From Burkholderia gladioli (lineage in GTDB: Bacteria; Pseudomonadota; Gammaproteobacteria; Burkholderiales; Burkholderiaceae), in assembly GCA_009914575.1 (NCBI GenBank), contig WNEB01000027.1, positions 1 to 11,463 on the forward strand: a stretch of DNA of 11,463 bases, read 5' to 3'. The notes beneath the pieces were generated by a model that was not told the DNA's origin, searched no databases, and worked only from the letters and a program-made list of their open reading frames with translations. Shown one piece after another: positions 1-9,146 of this stretch (positions are counted from its first letter, which is position 1; each line of letters starts with the position of its first letter). Both the position numbers and the translations under genes were made by a program.

Positions 1-275
1 ACGAAGTCGTTCTTGTTGCTCTTGACGAAGGGCCGCACGAACTGCGGCGAGATCAGCTTGACCTGGTGCCCGAAGCTGGCGAGCTTGCGGGCCATGTGAT
101 GCGCCCCGGCGCAAGCTTCCATGACCAACGTGCAGGCGTGAAACGTGGCGAAGAACTCGATCAACTGCTTGCGTCCCGCCTTCTTGCGAAACACGGCTTT
201 GCCGTGCCGGTCCTGCCCGTGAAGGTGAAACGAATGCTTGCCCAGATCGATCCCAACCAGCGTCGCGTCTTGCAT
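1..275 (-). CDS. IS110-family transposase, N-terminal part (cut by window edge)
   Basis: DNA recombinase that moves the insertion sequence; IS110 enzymes use a RuvC-like DEDD site and an element-encoded guide (bridge) RNA. The reading frame opens with MQDATLVGIDLGKHSFHLHG and holds the first three acidic residues expected of the family: D10 (GIDLGK), E53 (VMEACAG) and D90 (KSNKND). The fourth aspartate should lie just past the window edge. The start ATG at 275 is preceded by a good Shine-Dalgarno (GGAGAGG). The motifs look like the IS1111 branch rather than the IS621-like branch, judged from memory of those sequences. Only about 91 codons are present, so I cannot tell whether the element is intact. 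It is oriented the same way as ssb and lies downstream of it. Confidence 0.92.
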   Translation of the reverse strand, partial: MQDATLVGIDLGKHSFHLHGQDRHGKAVFRKKAGRKQLIEFFATFHACTLVMEACAGAHHMARKLASFGHQVKLISPQFVRPFVKSNKNDF

Positions 276-345
276 GATGGCCTCTCCAGAAAAAAAAACA
301 CCCTACAGCGTAACCCGCGTGTAGGGTGGGGGTGACCATCTCATT
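276..345 (-). mobile_element. Noncoding end of the IS110-family element (approximate)
   Basis: This stretch lies between the transposase start and the hairpin that follows ssb. It contains the transposase ribosome-binding site, a 9-base T run and a strong hairpin. The outer boundary of the element is not visible: IS110 elements lack clear terminal inverted repeats. I place it near 330-345 because the ssb hairpin ends there without its expected T tract. The short length argues against a full left-end bridge RNA of the IS621 type (about 180 nt) at this end. Confidence 0.45.
290..328 (-). terminator. Intrinsic terminator just upstream of the IS transposase
   Basis: On the minus strand a perfect 9-bp stem (CACCCTACA / TGTAGGGTG, 299-307 with 320-328, 12-nt loop) is followed directly by nine consecutive T residues (290-298). 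This is a textbook Rho-independent terminator. It would stop transcripts arriving from the MFS-ssb operon before they reach the transposase start at 275. Alternatively the stem may be part of a structured IS RNA or end-recognition site. Confidence 0.8.
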
Positions 346-370
346 AGACCCCGGCGCAGGGCCGAGGTCT
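346..370 (-). terminator. Hairpin after ssb, probably its original terminator
   Basis: The minus-strand transcript can form a 10-bp stem (AGACCTCGGC / GCCGGGGTCT) with a 5-nt loop, starting 26 nt after the ssb stop. One pair is a G-U wobble only in the minus-strand RNA and a C-A mismatch in the plus-strand RNA, which points to the minus strand as the working strand. No T run follows, so the terminator is either U-less or was separated from its tail by the IS insertion. Confidence 0.6.
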
Positions 371-396
371 TGTTACAGCAGAGAGCGCGTTGCCGA

Positions 397-978
397 TCAG
401 AACGGGATATCGTCGTCCATCTCGTCGAAACCGCCGCCCGACGGCTGCTGGCTCTGACGGCTCGAACCGCCACCGCCGCCGCCCGATGCACGGCCACCGC
501 CGCCACCGCCACGGTTGCCGCCGCCGTAACCGCCGCCACCGCCACCGCCGCTGTAGCCACCACCACCGCCGCCACCGCCGCCACCGCCGTAGCCATCGTC
601 ACCGCCGTAGCCATCGTCACCACCGCCGCCACCGCCCGAACCGCCGCGACCGCCGAGCATCTGCATCTGATCCGCGACGATTTCGGTCGAGTAGCGATCC
701 TGGCCGTCCTGACCTTGCCACTTGCGGGTACGCAGGCGCCCTTCGATGTACACCGCCGAGCCCTTCTTCAGGTACTCGTTGACAATCTCGGCCAGACGAC
801 CGAAGAACGCCACGCGATGCCACTCGGTCACTTCCTTGAATTCGTTGCTTGCCTTGTCCTTGTAGCGGTCGGTGGTGGCGAGACGAATATTCGCCACGGC
901 ATCGCCGCTCGGCAGGTAACGCACTTCGGGATCGGCGCCGAGGTTGCCGACGAGAATGACCTTGTTGACGGATGCCAT
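397..978 (-). CDS. ssb: Single-stranded DNA-binding protein SSB
   Basis: Binds and protects single-stranded DNA in replication, recombination and repair, and recruits partner proteins through its C-terminal tip. The product is 193 aa. Residues 1 to about 110 form the OB fold ([20 protein letters not shown]), with the aromatic DNA-stacking residues W53, F59 and W87 equivalent to E. coli W54, F60 and W88. A very glycine-rich linker with DDGYGG repeats follows, then the acidic tip DDDIPF. I chose the ATG at 978 because GGAG sits 6 nt upstream; an in-frame TTG at 990 overlaps that site and is unlikely. It follows the MFS gene by 43 nt and is probably co-transcribed. The linker accounts for the large alanine- and arginine-rich open frames on the opposite strand. 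Confidence 0.98.
   Translation of the reverse strand: MASVNKVILVGNLGADPEVRYLPSGDAVANIRLATTDRYKDKASNEFKEVTEWHRVAFFGRLAEIVNEYLKKGSAVYIEGRLRTRKWQGQDGQDRYSTEIVADQMQMLGGRGGSGGGGGGDDGYGGDDGYGGGGGGGGGGGYSGGGGGGGYGGGNRGGGGGGRASGGGGGGSSRQSQQPSGGGFDEMDDDIPF
583..618 (-). repeat. Tandem 18-bp repeat in the ssb linker
   Basis: Two perfect adjacent copies of an 18-bp unit (583-600 and 601-618) each encode Asp-Asp-Gly-Tyr-Gly-Gly in SSB. The surrounding 470-650 region is a longer array of near-identical glycine codons. It probably expands and contracts by slippage or unequal recombination. Confidence 0.9.
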
Positions 979-1021
979 GTATTTCTCCAATAGATTCGAA
1001 ACCGCCGCGGCGCGCAGCCCG

Positions 1022-2209
1022 TCAGGCCTTGCGCGGCGGCGCTTTCATGCTGGCGGCGATTATAAGCCACACAGCGACGAGCCCCGAGCAGGTATAGAAC
1101 ACCTCGTTCGCGCCGCCCGTCTTCAGCAGCCAGCCGCCCACCACGCCGCCCAGCGCCAGGCCGATCGATTGCGTGGTGTTGTAGACGCCGGTGGCCGCGC
1201 CCTTGCGCGAACCCGGTGCTAGCTTCGAAACGAGCGAGGGCTGCGAAGCCTCGAGAATGTTGAAGCCGAGGAAGTACACGAACAGCACCGCCGCGACGAT
1301 CACAATCGTATGCGGGGTGGAGCCGAGCAACAACTGGCCGATTAGGATAGACGCGATGCCGCCGAGCAGCACCTGCTTCATCTTGCCGCGCTTCTCGGCC
1401 ACGATGATGGCCGGCACCATCGCCACGAAGGCCAGCCCCATCACCGGCAGATACACCTGCCAGTGCGAGGCCACCGGCAGCCCGGCGTCCACCAGCAGGC
1501 GCGGCACGACGAGGAACAGCGCGGTTTGCGTGGCATGCAGCACCAGCACGCCGAAATTCAGGCGCAGCAGTTCGGTATTGCGCAGCACCTCGGCGAACGG
1601 CGCCTTCACGTGCACCGGCTTCGGCGCATTGGGCACCACCCAGAACACCACGCCGATCGCGAGCAGCGACAGCACGCCGACGATCGTGAACAGCCCGTTC
1701 ATGCCGACCCAGTGGAACACGATCGGCGCACCGACGATCGCCACCGCGAACGACACGCCGATCGAGCCGCCGACCATCGCCATAGCCTTGGTGCGGTTGC
1801 GCTCGGAGGTCAGGTCGGCAATGAACGCCAGCACCGCCGACGATACCGCCCCCATTCCCTGCACGACCCGACCGACGATGATCCACGTGATGTCGTGGGC
1901 GAACGCCGCGATGAACGCGCCGAGCGCGAACACCAGCAGGCCGAATGCGATCACCGGCTTGCGGCCGAAACGGTCCGACGCCCAGCCGTAGAAGATATAG
2001 AGCAGCGATTGGGTCACGCCGTAGGCGCCGAGCGCGATGCCGACGAGCAGCACGTTGTCGCCGCCGGGAATCGTTTTCGCGTAGACGGAAAACACCGGCA
2101 TGATCATGAACAGGCCCAGCATGCGCAGCGCGAAGATGGCGGCGAGCGAGGCGGTCGCGCGCATTTCGGGCGCACTCATGCGAGCGGAGGAAGCGGACGG
2201 ATTGGACAT
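1022..2209 (-). CDS. MFS transporter, YajR-like, without the C-terminal YAM domain
   Basis: A 395-aa inner-membrane secondary transporter with about 12 hydrophobic stretches. The MFS motif A is clear between helices 2 and 3 ([10 protein letters not shown], residues 75-84). Several segments resemble E. coli YajR, including [36 protein letters not shown] and [10 protein letters not shown]. YajR is about 454 aa and ends in a small cytoplasmic ferredoxin-like YAM domain. Here the protein stops right after the last helix ([11 protein letters not shown]), so that domain is absent. The substrate is unknown. The start at 2209 is the most natural first residue but has no strong Shine-Dalgarno; ATGs at 2179 and 2239 are alternatives. 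It lies upstream of ssb on the same strand and diverges from uvrA. Confidence 0.93.
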   Translation of the reverse strand: MSNPSASSARMSAPEMRATASLAAIFALRMLGLFMIMPVFSVYAKTIPGGDNVLLVGIALGAYGVTQSLLYIFYGWASDRFGRKPVIAFGLLVFALGAFIAAFAHDITWIIVGRVVQGMGAVSSAVLAFIADLTSERNRTKAMAMVGGSIGVSFAVAIVGAPIVFHWVGMNGLFTIVGVLSLLAIGVVFWVVPNAPKPVHVKAPFAEVLRNTELLRLNFGVLVLHATQTALFLVVPRLLVDAGLPVASHWQVYLPVMGLAFVAMVPAIIVAEKRGKMKQVLLGGIASILIGQLLLGSTPHTIVIVAAVLFVYFLGFNILEASQPSLVSKLAPGSRKGAATGVYNTTQSIGLALGGVVGGWLLKTGGANEVFYTCSGLVAVWLIIAASMKAPPRKA

Positions 2210-2232
2210 CGGGGGAAGCTGGTCGATTTGAG

Positions 2233-2257
2233 CGGGCATCCGCCCGATTGCGGGCGG
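2233..2257 (-). repeat. Two mutually exclusive hairpins in the MFS leader
   Basis: Arm 2240-2246 can pair with 2251-2257 (a perfect 7-bp stem, 4-nt loop), and part of the same arm (2242-2246) can pair instead with 2233-2237 (a 5-bp stem, 4-nt loop). Both lie 24 to 48 nt upstream of the MFS start codon. Confidence 0.6.
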
Positions 2258-2398
2258 CGGGAGATGAAGCCGGCTCCGAGTTGCGCCGCCAGACTGCCTC
2301 GCCTGCGCCGCAACGATACGCAGCGCGTGCCCCGAAACCCCTGCGCGGCAGGCGGAATCGAGAGCCGGGAGCCCGAAACGACGGTCTCGAAAAGCCGT

Positions 2399-2404
2399 TA
2401 TAGT
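2399..2404 (+). promoter_or_regulatory. Possible -10 element for uvrA
   Basis: TATAGT lies 33 nt before the uvrA start, implying a leader of roughly 25-28 nt. The expected -35 position (about 2376-2381) has no good match to TTGACA, so this is a weak call. Confidence 0.35.
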
Positions 2405-2437
2405 GCTGGTTTGGTTTCCTCCTCTTTCGCCAGGTTC

Positions 2438-5308
<2,871 letters not shown>

Positions 5309-5314
5309 ACCCGC

Positions 5315-5344
5315 CGCCGCCGCGGCCTTCACGGCCCGGCGGCG
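5315..5344 (+). terminator. GC-rich hairpin after uvrA
   Basis: An 8-bp stem (5315-5322 with 5337-5344) continues as a 4-bp stem (5324-5327 with 5333-5336) across a single bulged C, 6 nt after the uvrA stop. No T run follows, so termination, if it occurs here, is not of the classical T-tailed type. Confidence 0.5.
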
Positions 5345-5382
5345 CGCTCATCGCTCCCCTGTTCTCGGTAACCGCACCGGCA

Positions 5383-5409
5383 TTTTCTGCCGTCAATCGT
5401 TGCTATACT
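5383..5409 (+). promoter_or_regulatory. Likely promoter for the AI-2E-family gene
   Basis: TATACT at 5404-5409 is a strong match to the -10 consensus. A TTTTCT about 15 bp upstream is a poor -35. Transcription would start near 5416, giving a leader of about 60 nt. It lies after the uvrA hairpin, which supports separate expression. Confidence 0.5.
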
Positions 5410-5478
5410 CGCGAGATGCGGACGGCGTGCGCCTTGTCCACGAGCGCGCGAACCGTACCGACCGAAACAGGAACCGTC

Positions 5479-6564
5479 ATGGAGAAGCAACCCGAGCCGA
5501 AGCGCGACGCCCCGTCGCGCGAGCCTCACCTGCGCAGTGTCAGGCTGACGAGCGATTTCAGCCTGCCCAAGCTGTCGGCGATCGAGATCGGCAGCTATCT
5601 CCTCGCCGTGCTGGGCCTGTTCCTGGTGCTCCATCTGAAGCTGCTGTCGGGACTGCTGGCCGGGCTGCTCGTCTACCAACTCGTCCACACCATCGCGCCG
5701 GCCATCGAGCGTCACATGTCGAGCGGGCGAGCGCGCTGGCTCGCCGTGGTGCTGCTGTCGGTGGTGATCGTGGGCGGCCTGGCCGGGCTCACGGTCGCGA
5801 TCATCGAGCACGTCGAGCACACGGTGCCGAACTTGCAGGGCCTGATGGGCCAGATGATGCAAATGGTCGACCAGGCGCGCGGGCGCGTGCCGGGCTGGCT
5901 CGCGAACGTGCTGCCGGTGGATGCCGCGCAAATGAAGGTGAAAGCCACCGGCCTGATGTCGAAGCACATGGACCAGCTCCAGCAAGGCGGCAAGAGCGCC
6001 GCGCGGATCTTCGGCCACGTGCTGTTCGGAATGATCATCGGCGCGATGATCGCGATCGGCGTGGACCGCAACAAGGCGCGCCGCCCGCTCTCCACGGCGC
6101 TGCTGGCGCGCGCCGGGCTGTTCGCCGATTCGTTCCGCCGCATCGTGTTCGCGCAGATTAAGATCTCGGCGATCAACGCGGCATTCACGGCCATTTACCT
6201 GCTGACCGTGCTGCCGGTCGTGCACGTGAAGATGCCGCTGTCCAAGACGCTGGTGCTGATCACGTTCCTCGTCGGGCTGATACCGGTGATCGGCAACCTG
6301 ATCTCGAACACGCTGATCGTGGCGGTGTCGCTATCGGTGGGCGTGGGCACGGCGATTGCCTCGCTCGCGTTCCTGATCGTGATCCACAAGCTCGAATACT
6401 TCCTGAATGCACGCATCATCGGCGGACAGATCGAATCGCGCGCATGGGAATTGCTGCTGGCGATGCTCGTGATGGAAGCGGCGTTCGGCGTGCCCGGCGT
6501 GATAGCCGCGCCGATCTTCTATGCCTACATCAAGCGCGAGCTGTCGACGCTGCGCCTGATCTGA
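5479..6564 (+). CDS. AI-2E family (PerM/YdiK-type) membrane protein
   Basis: A 361-aa polytopic inner-membrane protein. A charged cytoplasmic N-terminus of about 30 residues is followed by paired helices at about 34-72, a third at about 92-115, an extramembrane segment rich in methionine and glutamine (about 120-170), and four or five further helices to the C-terminus. The segments LIPVIGNLISN and EYFLNARIIGG are in the positions of conserved family motifs. Members have been described as autoinducer-2 exporters, permeases or sodium/proton antiporters, so the substrate cannot be assigned. The start at 5479 has AGGA 7 nt upstream; an in-frame ATG at 5416 falls at the predicted transcription start and is less likely. 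It converges on purU. Confidence 0.92.
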   Translation: MEKQPEPKRDAPSREPHLRSVRLTSDFSLPKLSAIEIGSYLLAVLGLFLVLHLKLLSGLLAGLLVYQLVHTIAPAIERHMSSGRARWLAVVLLSVVIVGGLAGLTVAIIEHVEHTVPNLQGLMGQMMQMVDQARGRVPGWLANVLPVDAAQMKVKATGLMSKHMDQLQQGGKSAARIFGHVLFGMIIGAMIAIGVDRNKARRPLSTALLARAGLFADSFRRIVFAQIKISAINAAFTAIYLLTVLPVVHVKMPLSKTLVLITFLVGLIPVIGNLISNTLIVAVSLSVGVGTAIASLAFLIVIHKLEYFLNARIIGGQIESRAWELLLAMLVMEAAFGVPGVIAAPIFYAYIKRELSTLRLI

Positions 6565-6567
6565 CGA

Positions 6568-6596
6568 AGCGGGGACCGCGCATGGCCGCCCCCGTT
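6568..6596. terminator. Weak hairpin between two convergent genes
   Basis: A 7-bp stem (6568-6574 with 6590-6596, one G-T wobble) with a small inner pairing fills most of the 48-nt gap between the AI-2E gene and purU stops. It could serve as a shared terminator but lacks a T run. Confidence 0.3.
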
Positions 6597-6612
6597 CGCC
6601 CTACTTCCCCAA

Positions 6613-7494
6613 TTAACGGAACACCACCGTCTTGGTGCCATTCAGCAGAATCCGATGCTCGACGTGCCACTTCACGGTACGCGCGAGCGTCACGCATTCC
6701 ACGTCGCGGCCGATCGCCGTCAGCTGCTCGGGCGTCATGCTGTGGTCCACGCGCTCGACTTCCTGCTCGATGATCGGGCCTTCGTCGAGGTCGGTCGTCA
6801 CGTAGTGCGCGGTCGCGCCGATCAGCTTCACGCCGCGCTCGAACGCCTGGTAATACGGCTTCGCGCCCTTGAAGCTCGGCAGGAACGAGTGATGGATGTT
6901 GATGGCGCGGCCGGCGAGCTGTTCGCACATGTTCGGCGACAGGATCTGCATGTAGCGCGCGAGCACCACCAGGTCGGCCGAATGCTCGCCGATCACGTCC
7001 AGCACGCGCGCTTCCTGCGCGGCCTTCGCCTCGGCCGATGCGCCGGCCATCAGCGGGAAGTGATGGAACGGCACGTCGTAGCTGGCCGCCAGTTGATAGA
7101 AATCCTTGTGATTCGACACGATCGCGACGATATCGATCGGCAACTGGCCGGTGCGGTAGCGGAACAGCAGGTCGTTCAGGCAGTGGCCGATCTTCGACAC
7201 GAGGATCACGACACGCGGCTTGGCGCGCGCGTCGTGCATTGCCCAGCGCATGCCGAAGCGCTCGGCGAGCGGCGCGAAATCGTTGCGCAGCGCGTCGAGC
7301 GTGGCCTCGACATCGCTGCCGGTGGTCTGGTCGAAATGCACGCGCATGAAGAATTCGCTGGTGCGGCTGTCGCCGAACTGCGCGGAATCGACGATGTTGG
7401 TATCGCGTTCGAACAGGAAGCCGGATACGGCGTGCACGATGCCGTGCTTGTCGGGACACGACAGTTTCAGGATAAAGCTATGGTCGGTCGACAT
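6613..7494 (-). CDS. purU: Formyltetrahydrofolate deformylase PurU
   Basis: Hydrolyses 10-formyl-THF to THF and formate, balancing one-carbon pools and supplying formate for purine synthesis. The product is 293 aa (E. coli 280). An N-terminal ACT domain (about 1-85, opening MSTDHSFILKLSCPDKHGIV) is followed by a formyltransferase-type domain. The catalytic residues are present: N199 and H201 in NIHHSFLPSF, H230, and D237 in TTDLDEGP, aligned with N106, H108, H137 and D144 of GAR transformylase. The start at 7494 is fixed by a near-ideal GGAGGT 6 nt upstream, so the in-frame ATG at 7530 is rejected. It is the last gene of a minus-strand run and is separated from the Nudix gene by 103 nt and a hairpin. 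Confidence 0.97.
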   Translation of the reverse strand: MSTDHSFILKLSCPDKHGIVHAVSGFLFERDTNIVDSAQFGDSRTSEFFMRVHFDQTTGSDVEATLDALRNDFAPLAERFGMRWAMHDARAKPRVVILVSKIGHCLNDLLFRYRTGQLPIDIVAIVSNHKDFYQLAASYDVPFHHFPLMAGASAEAKAAQEARVLDVIGEHSADLVVLARYMQILSPNMCEQLAGRAINIHHSFLPSFKGAKPYYQAFERGVKLIGATAHYVTTDLDEGPIIEQEVERVDHSMTPEQLTAIGRDVECVTLARTVKWHVEHRILLNGTKTVVFR

Positions 7495-7533
7495 GACCGC
7501 ACCTCCATCGTTTGAATCGGTTGAATCCATGCA

Positions 7534-7557
7534 GCGCCCGCGGCAACGCGCGGGCGC
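7534..7557 (-). terminator. Perfect GC hairpin between the Nudix gene and purU
   Basis: A 9-bp perfect stem (7534-7542 with 7549-7557, 6-nt loop) lies about 40 nt after the Nudix stop and about 40 nt before the purU start. There is no T run on either strand. It may attenuate or end the upstream transcript. Confidence 0.45.
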
Positions 7558-7597
7558 CGGTTGTTTCGGTGTGCGAAGCCCGGGAAGCGCTCCGGCC

Positions 7598-8449
7598 TCA
7601 GGCCTCGCGCGGCGGCGCGAACAGCGCGTCGATGCCGGGCACGGCGGCAGCCGCCAGCGCGCGGTGGCGCAGCAGGCTGTCGAGGATCGCGAGGCTCGCG
7701 TCCATCGTCGCCTCGCCGGCCGCGAGCCAGCCGATCACCTCGACCGCGTCGGCCAGCCGGTGCTCGGCCACTTCGCCGTCCTGGTTGCGCGGCACGAAAT
7801 CGTGCGGCAGCGGCAGGTCGTAGACGAAGATCTGCTCGGCCTGGGTGCCCTCCGAAATCTCGCAGAGCACGTGCACGGTGCGGCCCGCGATCGCGCGCGC
7901 GGCAAGCGCCGCCTCGATCCCGGCCTCTTCCCAGCATTCCTTGGCCAGCGTGTCCTCGACGCCGAGGCCCCAGCCGATCCCGCCCGCCACGACGTTGTCG
8001 AGCATGCCCGGATCGGTCGCCTTGGTGTCGCTGCGCCGCCCGATCCACATCCGCAGCGGCTGCGCGGACGCGTATTCTACGATGCCGTTCAGGTGGACCG
8101 CGTAGGTCATCGTGCCGAAGAAGCGCGACGCGGCGCGCTCGATATAGGCGACGGGCGGCGCATCGAAGTGATTGCGGATCGCGTAGATCTCGTTGCGCCA
8201 GCCCGGAATCCGTCCTTCGGCGGCCAGCGCGCCGATCACGCTGGCGAGCGCCATGCTGCGCGTGTCGGGCGTATCGAGCGCGGTCGACAGCGCAACGAGG
8301 TCGGCATCGATCTCGAACACGTCGGGCCAGCGGCGCAGCGCGTCGAGATCGCCGCGGCGGATCCAGCCGAAGCGTTCGCCGGCGATCACGAACGGCACAT
8401 GCGCGGCCGCGTCGAAACGGCGCGCGGCGGCAATGCAGGAAAACGTCAT
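7598..8449 (-). CDS. DUF4743/Nudix hydrolase, probable damaged-thiamin-diphosphate hydrolase
   Basis: A 283-aa cytoplasmic enzyme. Residues 1 to about 125 form the DUF4743-type region with the hallmark RFFGTMTYAVHLNG (109-122). A Nudix box follows at about 156-178 (GGIGWGLGVEDTLAKECWEE). It departs from the consensus G-x5-E-x7-R-E-U-x-E-E-x-G-U: the first Glu is Leu162 and the Arg is Lys170, while the metal-binding E171, E174 and E175 are kept. The same layout occurs in yeast YJR142W, the Nudix part of S. pombe Tnr3 and Arabidopsis Nudt20/24, which convert oxidised thiamin diphosphates to monophosphates. That activity is inferred here, not shown. The start at 8449 is 8 nt after the lysE stop, suggesting translational coupling. 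Confidence 0.9.
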   Translation of the reverse strand: MTFSCIAAARRFDAAAHVPFVIAGERFGWIRRGDLDALRRWPDVFEIDADLVALSTALDTPDTRSMALASVIGALAAEGRIPGWRNEIYAIRNHFDAPPVAYIERAASRFFGTMTYAVHLNGIVEYASAQPLRMWIGRRSDTKATDPGMLDNVVAGGIGWGLGVEDTLAKECWEEAGIEAALAARAIAGRTVHVLCEISEGTQAEQIFVYDLPLPHDFVPRNQDGEVAEHRLADAVEVIGWLAAGEATMDASLAILDSLLRHRALAAAAVPGIDALFAPPREA

Positions 8450-8457
8450 GACGCCGC

Positions 8458-9072
8458 TCAGTCCTTGAACGCGATGCGCAGGCCGAGCCCGATGAACGTC
8501 GCGCCCGCCAGCCGGTCGAGCCAGACGCCCGCGCGCGGCCGGCGCTTGAGCCAGGCGCCGAGCAGGCCGGCGCACAGGCCGAACACCGAGAACACCACGG
8601 CGGCCTGCGCCATGAACAGCAGGCCCAGCTCGAACATCTGCAGCGAAACCGGCTGCGCACCGCCCACGTCGACGAACTGCGGCAGGCACCCCACGAAGAA
8701 CAGCGTCACCTTCGGGTTCAGCATGTTGCCGATCACGCTCTGCCGGAAGATCGTCAGGAGCGGCTGCGGCGCGCGCGCGTCGACCGTGGCCAGGCCCTGG
8801 CTGCGCAGCGCCTTGATGCCGATCCAGATCAGATAGGCCGCGCCCGCGAACTTCAGGCTATGGAAGGCCACCGGCGACGAGCGCAGCAGCGCCGCCACGC
8901 CGAACGCGGCGAGCGTGGTGTGGAACATCACGCCGGCCGCGAAGCCGAGCGCCGAGACGAGGCCGGCGGCGCGCCCCTGCGAGATGCCGCGCGCGAGCAC
9001 CTGTAGGTTGTCGGGGCCGGGCGCGACCGTGATCTCGATCGAGGTGGCGAGGAGCAGCAGGAAGTTCGGCAT
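8458..9072 (-). CDS. LysE/RhtB-family amino-acid exporter
   Basis: A 204-aa inner-membrane exporter with about six hydrophobic segments. The N-terminal family signature is clear (TVAPGPDNLQVLARGISQG, about residues 15-33), as is the second conserved region IGNMLNPKVTLFFVGCLPQF. Relatives export lysine, homoserine, threonine or other small amino acids, and the substrate cannot be read from the sequence. The start MPNFLLLL at 9072 is the usual one for the family, though no strong Shine-Dalgarno is seen. It lies 74 nt after apt and 8 nt before the Nudix gene on the same strand, so it shares a transcript at least with the latter. Two tandem 11-bp repeats sit just upstream. Confidence 0.94.
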   Translation of the reverse strand: MPNFLLLLATSIEITVAPGPDNLQVLARGISQGRAAGLVSALGFAAGVMFHTTLAAFGVAALLRSSPVAFHSLKFAGAAYLIWIGIKALRSQGLATVDARAPQPLLTIFRQSVIGNMLNPKVTLFFVGCLPQFVDVGGAQPVSLQMFELGLLFMAQAAVVFSVFGLCAGLLGAWLKRRPRAGVWLDRLAGATFIGLGLRIAFKD

Positions 9073-9107
9073 GACCGGGCTAGCTCGCTGGAAGGAATCG
9101 GGTAAAG

Positions 9108-9129
9108 GGTAACAACGGGGTAACAACGG
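9108..9129. repeat. Tandem 11-bp repeat upstream of the LysE-type gene
   Basis: Two perfect, contiguous copies of GGTAACAACGG (9108-9118 and 9119-9129; CCGTTGTTACC on the coding strand) occupy the 74-nt gap between apt and the exporter, 36 to 57 nt before its start codon. One helical-turn spacing is compatible with a protein-binding site. Confidence 0.85.
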
Positions 9130-9146
9130 ACGGCGTTCGGGTGCGC

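Larger units (their letters stand above)
2210..2437. promoter_or_regulatory. Divergent intergenic region between the MFS gene and uvrA
   Basis: This 228-bp gap must hold the promoters for both directions. The only AT-rich island is at 2395-2405, which reads TATAGT on the plus strand and TATAAC on the minus strand. The MFS side contains two overlapping GC-rich hairpins. No CTGT-N8-ACAG LexA-type box is visible, although ssb and uvrA are SOS genes in E. coli. Confidence 0.6.

Noticed and set aside
583..618. Short tandem repeats as a CRISPR array
   Set aside because: The units are contiguous, without spacers, and encode the in-frame SSB linker.
979..990. TTG start for ssb at 990 (adding MEKY)
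   Set aside because: The TTG overlaps the GGAG ribosome-binding site of the ATG at 978, and SSB proteins begin MASVNKV.
370..993. Ala-rich 207-aa and Arg/His-rich 130-aa frames opposite ssb
   Set aside because: They are antisense translations of the glycine-rich linker repeats and have no ribosome-binding site or family resemblance.
1463..2437. In-frame upstream extension of uvrA giving a 1281-aa protein
   Set aside because: It reads the antisense of the MFS gene, is rich in Arg and His, and precedes the well-known UvrA N-terminus [16 protein letters not shown] at 2438.
7495..7530. ATG at 7530 as the purU start
   Set aside because: It has no Shine-Dalgarno, abuts a hairpin and adds 12 unrelated residues; the ATG at 7494 has GGAGGT in ideal position.
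7495..9146. Thiamin (TPP) riboswitch near the Nudix/LysE genes
   Set aside because: I looked for the conserved CTGAGA and ACCTGAT-type elements in the intergenic gaps and did not see them.
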